Below, piece by piece: positions 27,838-35,922 of a stretch of DNA of 64,000 nucleotides. Location of the stretch: positions 5,216 to 69,215 of the forward strand of contig NZ_JBAMME010000011.1 of the NCBI RefSeq assembly GCF_039793925.1, written 5' to 3'. Origin of the DNA: Thermogutta sp039793925. Its GTDB lineage: Bacteria > Planctomycetota > Planctomycetia > Pirellulales > Thermoguttaceae. The position numbers and the translations under genes are program-made. The notes under the pieces were generated by a model that did not search any database, was not told where the DNA came from, and saw only the letters and a program-made list of their open reading frames with translations. Position 1 is the first letter of the stretch, and every line of letters begins with the position of its first letter.

Positions 27838-28298
27838 GGTTATGCTGTCCTTTTCACCTCAGAATACAACGTCCCGATGATGGGACACACATTCACTTGG
27901 CGCAACCGGCACCCGGCGGCTTCTCTCCCAGCCGTTGTGCAAAACCCAAATCATGGAGTCTAACGCCGAGGCAAAGCCTTCGTCAAGCATGTGCGAAACA
28001 ATCACCCAGGAGGCGAACCACCTGCACAATTGAAACTCTGTCCCCTGGTTGGGGCGCCACCGCAAACCTGTCATCTCAAGCGACTTCCACCATTTCATGT
28101 TAACAAATTCTTAACGATTCCTTAACAAATGCCTAACAGAAGGCCTTTAAAATCAGAGCAAACGTGGCCACGAAAGGAGAACTAAGAGGTTCAAACGGGG
28201 GAGAGAAGGGCCGCGGCATTGGGCAGAATGTCCGGCCCGATGTGAAGCGTGGTACTGTGGTCTGCAGTCCGCTCCGTGAAAGCCAAAGGAGAACAGTT
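27838..28298. other. purA-pstS divergent intergenic region, 461 bp
   Basis: This region holds the Pho box and promoter of pstS (28100-28153) and then a leader of about 140 bases before the pstS ATG. The in-frame extension of pstS into this leader has poor composition and no ribosome site. I found no convincing leftward promoter for purA. Confidence 0.5.
28100..28153 (+). promoter_or_regulatory. Pho box (four 11-bp repeats) plus -10 element of pstS
   Basis: TTAACA (28100), TTAACG (28111), TTAACA (28122) and CTAACA (28133) recur with an exact 11-bp period, each followed by an AT-rich pentamer. Ten bases after the last repeat comes TAAAAT (28148-28153), a -10 hexamer. This is the layout of PhoB/PhoP-activated promoters, in which two or more 11-bp direct repeats replace the -35 element. 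It implies induction of pstS under phosphate starvation through a PhoB-like regulator. Confidence 0.75.
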
Positions 28299-29309
28299 AT
28301 GAAGAAGAGACCATCACTCGCAGCTTGCTGGATTACTGGATTGGCGCTGGCCGTGTCGGGTATCTGGGTGTTGCCTGCGGCTTGTTTCGCCCAGGTACAG
28401 GTGGACCCTAAACTCCCGGATTACAAGCCTGTGCAGGGGGTTTCGGGTAACCTGAAAAGTGTCGGTTCTGACACCATGAACAACCTCATGACCCTTTGGG
28501 CCGAAGGCTTCCGACGTTACTATCCTAATGTACAAATTGAGATCGAAGGGAAAGGTTCGTCCACGGCACCGCCCGCCCTCATCGCGGGGACGGCACAATT
28601 CGGGCCGATGAGTCGACCTATGAAAAGTGCAGAAATCGACCAATTTGAGGCCAAATTCGGCTACAAACCAACTGCCTTACCCTCAGCCATCGACATGCTG
28701 GCAGTCTATGTGAACAAGGACAATCCCATCAAAGGATTGACGCTCCAACAGGTGGATGCGATCTTTTCGAAGACTCGGCGCGGCGGTTATCCCACGGATA
28801 TCCGCACCTGGGGCCAGTTGGGCCTAACCGGAGAGTGGGCTTCCCATCCGATCAGTCTTTACGGCCGAAACTCGGCATCGGGAACCTACGGCTTCTTTAA
28901 AGAACACGCGCTGTTTGGGGGCGACTTCAAGGATGAGGTCAAAGAACAGCCGGGCAGCTCATCCGTCGTTCAGGGCGTTGCGAGTGACCGATATGCCATC
29001 GGCTACAGCGGGATTGGCTACAAAACCGCCGACGTGAGAGCCGTCCCCCTGGCTGCCAAGCCCGGGGCACCCTTCGTCCCTGCCGAGCCTGATCACGCTT
29101 ACACAGGGGATTATCCCCTCTCCCGGTTTCTTTATGTGTACGTGAACTATAAACCGGGAACACAACTGGATCCGCTTCGGGCGGAGTTCATCAAATATAT
29201 CTTTAGCAAACAGGGGCAAAGCGACGTGATCCGCGATGGATATTACCCTGTGCCAGCAGTTTTTGCCCGCAAGGCCCTCCAGGCTGTGGGACTGCCTGTC
29301 GACTTTTGA
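28299..29309 (+). CDS. pstS: Phosphate ABC transporter substrate-binding protein
   Basis: This 336-residue exported protein captures inorganic phosphate for the Pst transporter. A signal peptide covers residues 1-31 (ending PAACFA). Phosphate-site segments are LKSVGSDTMNN, GKGSSTAPPALIAG, YGRNSASGTYGFF and DRYAIGYSGIGY. ATG 28299 has AAGGAG 8 bases upstream. It is preceded by a four-repeat Pho box. A strong intrinsic terminator lies about 100 bases after its stop, before pstC, so most transcripts probably encode PstS alone. This suits a binding protein needed in excess of the membrane complex. Confidence 0.95.
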   Translation: MKKRPSLAACWITGLALAVSGIWVLPAACFAQVQVDPKLPDYKPVQGVSGNLKSVGSDTMNNLMTLWAEGFRRYYPNVQIEIEGKGSSTAPPALIAGTAQFGPMSRPMKSAEIDQFEAKFGYKPTALPSAIDMLAVYVNKDNPIKGLTLQQVDAIFSKTRRGGYPTDIRTWGQLGLTGEWASHPISLYGRNSASGTYGFFKEHALFGGDFKDEVKEQPGSSSVVQGVASDRYAIGYSGIGYKTADVRAVPLAAKPGAPFVPAEPDHAYTGDYPLSRFLYVYVNYKPGTQLDPLRAEFIKYIFSKQGQSDVIRDGYYPVPAVFARKALQAVGLPVDF

Positions 29310-29410
29310 CAGTTACAGGCCGGTTCCAATATAAACCAGTCTCGATGACAATCAGCAGCGAACCGACCACTTGCGTCCAAGTTAGTTCGGACCCCTCCAA
29401 ATGGATCAGG

Positions 29411-29443
29411 GCAGGGGCGCCAAAAGGTGTCCCCTGCCTTTTT
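29411..29443 (+). terminator. Intrinsic terminator between pstS and pstC
   Basis: GCAGGGG (29411-29417) pairs with CCCCTGC (29431-29437), extended inward by a CGCC/GGTG pairing around an AAAA loop, and is followed by five T residues (29439-29443). This is a strong rho-independent terminator or attenuator. The remaining gap to pstC (29444-29618) is AT-rich with a possible -10 (GATAAT, 29513-29518) but no convincing -35. Confidence 0.8.
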
Positions 29444-29618
29444 ATGGGGTCTTCTATCGATCGTAAGACGAATGTCGCATGCGTGGCAAAATCGGCATTG
29501 ATACATAATGTAGATAATGACTGTGCTTTCCCAGGAGTTTAAATAGCGATATTACAAGACACGGACACAACAAACCCAATCATCGCAGGATGTATCATCT
29601 TGGCAAGCATGAGCGAGC

Positions 29619-32396
29619 ATGATGGATAGTTCATCACGCCGAGGAACTCGCGTTATCCGCTGGATCGACCGAATTGCTGCATGGATTGTCACACTCGGGG
29701 GCATCAGCACAATCGTCGCCGTCCTGGGGGTTTTCGTATTCCTGGTCTGGACTGTCCTCCCCATGTTTCGCCCCGCGTCCTTGAGTCCTCGGGCAACTGT
29801 GCTGCTTATGGGGGAAACGCCAGCCACCGCCTCGAGCGTTGTGGAGACGGCCGGCGAGAGCCACAGTTCCCAGAATTCAAGCGACGCGCCCCGGAAAGAC
29901 CAGGGGGACCAGACCAAACTCGAACCGTCCCCGGATGTGACCTCTTCAGAACCTCTGGTTTTCGGCTTGGATGAGTCCGTCTCAGTGCTCTGGGGCGTGT
30001 CTCGGACCGGCATCTTTTCGGTTTGGGAGCTCCAGTATGGACAGTTGGTCCATCAGATTCCCTTGGCAGAGTCGGCGAAAATCGTGTGCGTCGCGGTAGA
30101 TGCTCCACGACGATCATTTGTGTTGGGAACGCAGGACGGTAAACTACTTTCGGGTAGTTTTACCATTCAAATAGGGAGTGTCCCTGAGGAGGATGTGCCG
30201 CCTCAGATAAAATCCCAATGGGCGCACCTCGCTGGTGGAAAACAAGTCGTCAGTAGGGAGGGTACCGTTTGGTGGCCTGCCGAAGGGAGTGTCTGGCGAA
30301 GCCTGCAGGTGTCGGTGTCGCGGGACGAGCCGGTCGTCGTAGGCGACCGAGCCGTGGTTCTGGTGGACTCTTCTTTCCGCGGCGAAACGCGACTTTTCGC
30401 TGCCCTTACTGAGGACGGAGTCCTCTATGTGGGGACATCAGAAAAGAAGCTCAATTTCCTGACCGGTGAAGAGACGCTGACATTTGCCGGGGGTTCTTTG
30501 CGATTGCAAGCGGAGCTAGGAGAAAAGTTCCCCGCGTATTTGTGCATGTCGGGGGTTGGCGATTCCGTTTACCTCCTGTGGCGAGATGGGCGGCTCCTCC
30601 GTGTTGATACCCGTATGGTGGATTCCCCGCAGGTCGCAGAAACACTTCGAGTCACCCACGGAAACGATACCGTTACAGCATTTGGTCAACTTATCGGAAA
30701 GAACAGCCTTCTCATTGGAACTCGCGAGGGTGACGTCTCGGCCTGGTTTCCCATTAAGCCAGAAAGCGCGAACACTCCGGATGGTGTTCAGCTTGTGCGC
30801 GGACATCTTTTTCGTAAAGGGCCGGCTGCAGCCGTGTGCTTCGGTCCGTCCCAGCGGAGTCGCCTGTTCTCCGTCGCGTACTCGGACGGAACGGTGAGGG
30901 TCTTTCACGCCACCAGCGAGCAACTCGTCGTAGAGGACAAATTTGCTCCACAGGGGACCGGACCAGCACTTCAAACCTTCGGGCAAAGTGGGGCTTTAAG
31001 CGATGTCGAAAAAATGTGGAAAACGGGCGCTCCCGCCGTGGTGATTGGTCCCAAGGAAGACGCCCTCATTGCCGTGGAAAAACACCAGGCCCGGCTTTGG
31101 CGCCTTGCCGCTCCCCACGCTGGTATTACGCTCCGTTCTGTCTTCGGACGGGTTTGGTATGAGGGGTATTCCAAACCGGAGTTTGTTTGGCAGTCATCGA
31201 GCGGTACAGACGATTTTGAACCCAAGTACAGCCTCACTCCGCTCATTTTCGGCACGGTGAAAGCCACTGCTTTCGCCCTTCTTTTTGCCGTACCACTGGC
31301 GCTTTTGGCGGCCGTTTATACCAGTGAGGTACTTCATAAAAGTGTGCGGGCATATATCAAGCCCAGCCTGGAACTGATGGCGGGACTACCCAGCGTGGTG
31401 CTCGGTTTTTTAGCGGCACTTGTGTTTGCTCCGTGGGTGGAAACTCGCCTTCCTCAGGTCCTTGCCGTGTTCTATACGGTACCATTTGCGCTGTTGCTTG
31501 GCGGACACCTCATTCGGGTCCTCCCGAGGTCCTGGCAGTTCGTGGTGTCGCGGTATCGCTTCTGGACGATCCTGGCGGCCTGCGCGGTGGGGGTGGCCCT
31601 GGCCAACTACGCGGGTCCCCTGGCCGAAAAGGCCTTCTTTCAAGGAGATATCAAGGCATGGCTGAACGGGAGGGTAGGAACCGGCGCCCCCGGCTGGGCG
31701 TTTGCATTATTGCCCCTCATGGGGGTGCTTGTCGCGGCTGCCCAGATCCTCTGGATTGAACCAACACTCGAAAGATTTCTGCCGCTTGCTTCCCACCGGC
31801 TTTGGGCATGGACCAAACTCGGTTTGTTTCTCTTCGGCGTCCTGGCGGCGTTCTTTGCCAGTTTTCTTCTGGGGTGGCTGCTCGTGAATATTCTCGGCCT
31901 CGATCCACGCGGATTGTTTCTCGGCACGTATGTCCAGCGGAATGCCTTCATCGTCGGCTTTGTGATGGGTTTTGCTATCATTCCCATCATCTACACAATA
32001 GCCGACGATGCCCTATCGGCCGTGCCCGATCACCTCCGTGCCGCTTCTCTTGGAGCGGGTGCGACGCCCTGGCAGACCGCTATCCGAGTGGTGATTCCGA
32101 CTGCTATGAGTGGGCTTTTCTCGGCTCTTATGATCGGGCTGGGGCGTGCTGCCGGGGAAACGATGATCGTCCTGATGGCGGCGGGAAACACACCCATCAT
32201 GGATTGGAACATATTCAGCGGCTTTCGAACGTTGTCGGCCAACATCGCGGTGGAATTGCCTGAGGCCGTCCAGTACAGCACACACTACCGTATGTTGTTC
32301 CTGGCCGGCCTGTGCCTTTTCGTCATCACATTCATCGTCAATACGGTTGCCGAGCTGGTGCGTCTCCGGTTCCGCAAGAAGGCATTTCAGTTGTGA
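29619..32396 (+). CDS. pstC: PstC-type phosphate permease with large N-terminal domain
   Basis: This 925-residue protein is one of the two membrane subunits of the phosphate ABC transporter. One helix at about 20-48 is followed by about 490 residues of beta-rich sequence that should lie outside the membrane. Repeats such as LGTQDGKLLSG, GTREGDVSAWF and YSDGTVRVFHAT suggest a WD40-like propeller. The permease (about 545-925) carries the PstC coupling loop LSAVPDHLRAASLGAGATPW and GRAAGETMIVLMAAGN. Ordinary PstC is about 320 residues; longer forms with extra N-terminal domains are known in gammaproteobacteria. ATGs at 29619 and 29622 are both possible; the ribosome site is weak. Confidence 0.88.
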   Translation: MMDSSSRRGTRVIRWIDRIAAWIVTLGGISTIVAVLGVFVFLVWTVLPMFRPASLSPRATVLLMGETPATASSVVETAGESHSSQNSSDAPRKDQGDQTKLEPSPDVTSSEPLVFGLDESVSVLWGVSRTGIFSVWELQYGQLVHQIPLAESAKIVCVAVDAPRRSFVLGTQDGKLLSGSFTIQIGSVPEEDVPPQIKSQWAHLAGGKQVVSREGTVWWPAEGSVWRSLQVSVSRDEPVVVGDRAVVLVDSSFRGETRLFAALTEDGVLYVGTSEKKLNFLTGEETLTFAGGSLRLQAELGEKFPAYLCMSGVGDSVYLLWRDGRLLRVDTRMVDSPQVAETLRVTHGNDTVTAFGQLIGKNSLLIGTREGDVSAWFPIKPESANTPDGVQLVRGHLFRKGPAAAVCFGPSQRSRLFSVAYSDGTVRVFHATSEQLVVEDKFAPQGTGPALQTFGQSGALSDVEKMWKTGAPAVVIGPKEDALIAVEKHQARLWRLAAPHAGITLRSVFGRVWYEGYSKPEFVWQSSSGTDDFEPKYSLTPLIFGTVKATAFALLFAVPLALLAAVYTSEVLHKSVRAYIKPSLELMAGLPSVVLGFLAALVFAPWVETRLPQVLAVFYTVPFALLLGGHLIRVLPRSWQFVVSRYRFWTILAACAVGVALANYAGPLAEKAFFQGDIKAWLNGRVGTGAPGWAFALLPLMGVLVAAAQILWIEPTLERFLPLASHRLWAWTKLGLFLFGVLAAFFASFLLGWLLVNILGLDPRGLFLGTYVQRNAFIVGFVMGFAIIPIIYTIADDALSAVPDHLRAASLGAGATPWQTAIRVVIPTAMSGLFSALMIGLGRAAGETMIVLMAAGNTPIMDWNIFSGFRTLSANIAVELPEAVQYSTHYRMLFLAGLCLFVITFIVNTVAELVRLRFRKKAFQL

Positions 32397-32447
32397 TATC
32401 AGAATCCAAGAGTCACACAAACCGCAACGGCTTAACGGTTCAAGACG

Positions 32448-34205
32448 ATGACACAAGTTTTGATCCCAAGAAAAATACAGATTGCTCGTGAGCGGCCGGA
32501 TTCCCGGGATAGCCCGGGGCGATTGCTTTCGGCTTATGCTGAGCCCTCCCTGTGGCTGACCGGTGGCGCGCTGGTCATCGCGCTCGCCATGATGTTCGGT
32601 CTGCTGGCTCTCATCCTGGTAGAGGGAACGCGGACTTTCTGGCCTCTGCGTGTCGTCCAGTGGGAGCAGCCAGATCTCGCGGTGATGGGCGAAATCACCC
32701 GCAAAGAATGGTTTCGTCCCGATCCTCAGTCCCTTCAAGGGATGCCGCCAGAACTCCGGAAATCTTTCGAAGACTACATGAACAAGCACGGGGGCTGGGT
32801 ACTGCGGTATCTGGTAAGAACGGGTAACTACGAACTCACCAACGAGCATTTTCGATGGGTATCTGAACCTGAGACTCGGCTGGGTAAGACCACCTGGCCC
32901 CAGTGGGCTGTGGTGTTCGAGCGGGTAGCGTGGGGACGCTTTTATGGATTCCCCGTAGCGTTCCTGATCGACGGAAAGCCGCAAGCGACTACGCCATCGA
33001 ATATTTGGGACAACTTCCTCCGCTGCCATCCTGAGGTTCGACGCCGGTTTCGGATGATCAGGCGGTTGGAAACTCGAGACCTTGGTGACATTAATCACGA
33101 GCTTGAAACGGCTCGTCTTCGCCTGCGAGCCGTAGAACTGGAAGAAGGTAAACAGTCCCTACGGTACCGCCGGTTGGAGACAATCCTGGCGCAGACAGAA
33201 AAGGAACTCCACCAACGTTACGACGCGGTACGGCAAGAGATTGATCAACTGCGTGCCGAAAATGCTCGGTATGCAATTCGGGTACGAACTGCCGATGGCC
33301 AGGAAAAAGACATAGCATTGGCCGACATTGTACGTGCCTATCCCGCGAACCAGCTCGACCTTTGGGCGCGTTGCCAGGTTTACCTCAGCCGCGTCTGGGA
33401 GTTTTTGACAGACGACCCGAGAGAGGCCAATAGCGAAGGGGGTATATTTCCGGCGATTTTTGGGACAGCTTTTCTCACTCTTTTGATGACAATCGCCGTA
33501 GTTCCCCTAGGTGTGCTGGCGGCTCTTTACTTACGGGAGTATGCCAAGGGCGGCGTGCTCGTCAGTGGTTTACGGATCGCCATCAATAATTTGGCGGGGG
33601 TGCCCAGCATTGTCTTCGGTGTGTTCGGTCTTGGATTTTTCTGCTACCTGGTGGGTGGATCGATTGATAGCGTTTTCTTTCGGGCCCGGCTTCCTAACCC
33701 AACGTTTGGGACTGGTGGAATCCTGTGGGCTTCGCTGACGCTTGCACTTCTCACATTGCCGGTGGTCATCGTGGCCACTGAAGAAGCACTGGCCGCGGTT
33801 CCTCGATCTGTTCGCGAGGGCTCGTACGCTTGTGGTGCGACGCGTTGGCAGACGTTGCGTCGGGTGGTTTTACCGCAAGCATTCCCTGGAATTCTCACAG
33901 GCACGATTCTGGCAATGGCCCGTGGTGCTGGAGAAGTCGCCCCGCTCATGCTGACCGGTGCCGTCAAACTGGCTCCGGAGTTGCCTATTGATCATCGCTT
34001 CCCGTACATCCATTTGCAGCGGAGTTTCATGCATCTGGGTTTCCATATTTATGACCTCGGTTTTCAAAGCCCCAACAGCGAGGCCGCCAAACCAATGGTA
34101 TTTTCGACGACCCTGGTGCTGATTCTCCTTATTGTGGCACTGAACCTGTGGGCATTCGCGCTACGTGCCCGCTTGCGCCGTGCCGCTCAGGTCTTGCATT
34201 TATGA
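32448..34205 (+). CDS. pstA: PstA-type phosphate permease with N-terminal insertion
   Basis: This 585-residue protein is the second permease subunit of the phosphate transporter. The first helix is at about 35-58 (LTGGALVIALAMMFGLLALI). About 270 extracytoplasmic residues follow, including a coiled coil near 210-275 (INHELETARLRLRAVELEEG) in the position of the DUF3333-type region of long PstA proteins. The permease starts near 335 and contains NNLAGVPSIVFGVFGLGFF, LAAVPRSVREGSYACGATRW (ABC coupling loop) and ARGAGEVAPLMLTGAV. It starts 52 bases after pstC and its stop at 34203-34205 overlaps a possible pstB start. Ordinary PstA is about 290 residues. Confidence 0.9.
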   Translation: MTQVLIPRKIQIARERPDSRDSPGRLLSAYAEPSLWLTGGALVIALAMMFGLLALILVEGTRTFWPLRVVQWEQPDLAVMGEITRKEWFRPDPQSLQGMPPELRKSFEDYMNKHGGWVLRYLVRTGNYELTNEHFRWVSEPETRLGKTTWPQWAVVFERVAWGRFYGFPVAFLIDGKPQATTPSNIWDNFLRCHPEVRRRFRMIRRLETRDLGDINHELETARLRLRAVELEEGKQSLRYRRLETILAQTEKELHQRYDAVRQEIDQLRAENARYAIRVRTADGQEKDIALADIVRAYPANQLDLWARCQVYLSRVWEFLTDDPREANSEGGIFPAIFGTAFLTLLMTIAVVPLGVLAALYLREYAKGGVLVSGLRIAINNLAGVPSIVFGVFGLGFFCYLVGGSIDSVFFRARLPNPTFGTGGILWASLTLALLTLPVVIVATEEALAAVPRSVREGSYACGATRWQTLRRVVLPQAFPGILTGTILAMARGAGEVAPLMLTGAVKLAPELPIDHRFPYIHLQRSFMHLGFHIYDLGFQSPNSEAAKPMVFSTTLVLILLIVALNLWAFALRARLRRAAQVLHL

Positions 34206-34222
34206 TGGAGGTTGGGTTTACT

Positions 34223-35317
34223 ATGTTGAGCTATCTACGAGCGTTTGTACCAGTAAACGCCAACGGGAAGCATGCGGCATTGCGACAGAAAAAAGACTCG
34301 AAACGGCCCAGCTCGGGTAGTGATTCGTTCATTCAGCGAATGTCTCCTATGGATTCCCATTCTGTGTCTCCGTCCACCGAAGCAACCTCAACTCCGCCTC
34401 GTTCGCCCGCTGAGACCCAGCAGTCCAAGTCCCCGGTGCACGCGAGCCGTGTCGGGAAACCGCCGTCTTTTGAAGAATCGCTCCTGCAGGGTGCTTCTCG
34501 CTTAGCAGCTATCGCCCGGGGTGAACCTTTTGAAAGCGAAATCCATCCACAGGTGCTTGCGGAGCCAGCCGTTCTTGAAATCGACCATTTCAGCCTCTGG
34601 TACGGGAAAAAACAAACCCTCTTCGACATTTGCATGAACATCCCGAGAGGAAAAGTGACCGCCATTATTGGTCCCAGCGGGTGTGGCAAATCCACCCTGA
34701 TCCGCTGCATCAATCGCATGAACGATCTGATTGACGATGTGCACACGGAAGGTGATATCCGGCTGGATGGGGTTTCGGTATTCGACCCCACGGTGGATGC
34801 GACCCAAATTCGCAAGCGGGCAGGGATGGTGTTTCAGAAGCCCAATCCTTTTCCGATGAGCATTTTTGAAAACGTCGTCTATCCGTTGCGGATTCAGGGA
34901 ATCCGAAATCGGCAGTACCTTCAGGAACAATGCGAGCGTTGCCTCCGCGCAGCAGCGCTTTGGGACGAGGTGAAGGACCATCTCAATCAGAATGCCCTCC
35001 AGCTTTCAGGTGGGCAGCAGCAACGCCTATGTATCGCCCGAGCGTTGGCAGGCAACCCTGAAGTGCTGTTACTGGATGAGCCCTGTTCGGCCCTCGACCC
35101 CATCGCGACGAACAAAATTGAAGATCTCATTCGAGAACTCGCCGGTGAATATACAGTCGTCATCGTGACTCACAATATGCAGCAGGCGGCCCGGGTGAGT
35201 GACTACACGGCTCTGCTCTATTTGGGTCGTCTGATCGAATATGGCCCAACCCCGGACATCTTCAGCGCCCCGAGGCTGCCGGAAACCGAGGCGTATGTAA
35301 CAGGACGTTTTGGATGA
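34223..35317 (+). CDS. pstB: Phosphate ABC transporter ATPase
   Basis: This ATP-hydrolysing subunit of the phosphate transporter acts on the cytoplasmic face. The ATPase core has Walker A IIGPSGCGKSTL, Q-loop VFQKPNPFPMSIFENV, signature LSGGQQQRL, Walker B VLLLDEPCSALDP and switch His in VIVTHNMQQA, with the PstB-typical end ETEAYVTGRFG. ATG 34223 is chosen because GGAGG lies 11 bases upstream. ATG 34202 would overlap the pstA stop (ATGA) and is possible through translational coupling. Either way there are about 110 extra Ser/Thr/Pro-rich residues before the core, absent from normal PstB (about 255 residues). No phoU follows. Confidence 0.93.
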   Translation: MLSYLRAFVPVNANGKHAALRQKKDSKRPSSGSDSFIQRMSPMDSHSVSPSTEATSTPPRSPAETQQSKSPVHASRVGKPPSFEESLLQGASRLAAIARGEPFESEIHPQVLAEPAVLEIDHFSLWYGKKQTLFDICMNIPRGKVTAIIGPSGCGKSTLIRCINRMNDLIDDVHTEGDIRLDGVSVFDPTVDATQIRKRAGMVFQKPNPFPMSIFENVVYPLRIQGIRNRQYLQEQCERCLRAAALWDEVKDHLNQNALQLSGGQQQRLCIARALAGNPEVLLLDEPCSALDPIATNKIEDLIRELAGEYTVVIVTHNMQQAARVSDYTALLYLGRLIEYGPTPDIFSAPRLPETEAYVTGRFG

Positions 35318-35378
35318 AGTTCATCCCCATTCGAGGGCGTCAAGCCCCCTTCGAGCGGAAAGATTCCCAAGCACCAAA

Positions 35379-35407
35379 TTGGCAAAACCAGTGTGCCGGT
35401 CTACAAT
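35379..35407 (+). promoter_or_regulatory. Sigma70-type promoter after pstB
   Basis: TTGGCA (35379-35384), a 17-base spacer and TACAAT (35402-35407), about 65 bases before the ATG of the 98-residue membrane protein. It suggests that gene is transcribed apart from pstB. Confidence 0.5.
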
Positions 35408-35472
35408 CGAAAAGTGTGGTTCTCGCGCGAAGCACTGACAGGTAGTCAAATAAAAAATGAGGAGCAAGCGTG

Positions 35473-35769
35473 ATGGGCTTGTGGCTGGCAGTTTTGAATC
35501 TTGGAGAGAGCTTGCTCATCGCTGAAGAGGCGAGCGGGGGAGGCAGCCCGGCCTGGGCACCGGGGTACCTGGTGGTTATCCTGGCCACAGTCTTCGTGAT
35601 GATGATTGCTCTGGCGCCCAGTCGAAGATCGGACAAGGTTAAGGGACTTGAGTTTAAAGGAACATCTTGGGGCAAAGTCGTGACTTCCGAAACGGAAAAG
35701 AAGAAGGCTCCGGAAGGCCCTCCGCCCGGTGTGTTTGCACCGGCGCAGATGGCGAAAAAACGGGGATAA
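35473..35769 (+). CDS. Small single-pass membrane protein, unknown
   Basis: This 98-residue protein has a hydrophobic N-terminus (MGLWLAVLNLGESLLIA, perhaps a signal peptide) and one clear helix near 32-49 (LVVILATVFVMMIALAP), then a basic tail with PPPGVFAPAQMAKKRG. ATG 35473 has GAGGAG 9 bases upstream, better placed for it than for the GTG one codon earlier. A separate promoter precedes it. It is convergent with the aminotransferase gene. No function is recognised; its position after pstB may be coincidence. Confidence 0.6.
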   Translation: MGLWLAVLNLGESLLIAEEASGGGSPAWAPGYLVVILATVFVMMIALAPSRRSDKVKGLEFKGTSWGKVVTSETEKKKAPEGPPPGVFAPAQMAKKRG

Positions 35770-35922
35770 TCCGCCTGGCAATCGCTTCCTGCTAACGAGT
35801 GGGCCGCCTTTGCAGTTGCTTCAGGCCACACGGGCCAGCTTCAGCGTGATTTCGCGGCTTGGGGTGGAGGAAGTCTCATTGTGGTCTGAACTGTCCGTTC
35901 ACCGTATTCCCCGAAGCCACCG

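Noticed and set aside
32013..33098. Leftward open frame of 361 codons across the pstC-pstA junction
   Set aside because: It is antisense to two conserved permeases, and it is His/Arg/Gln-rich without helices.
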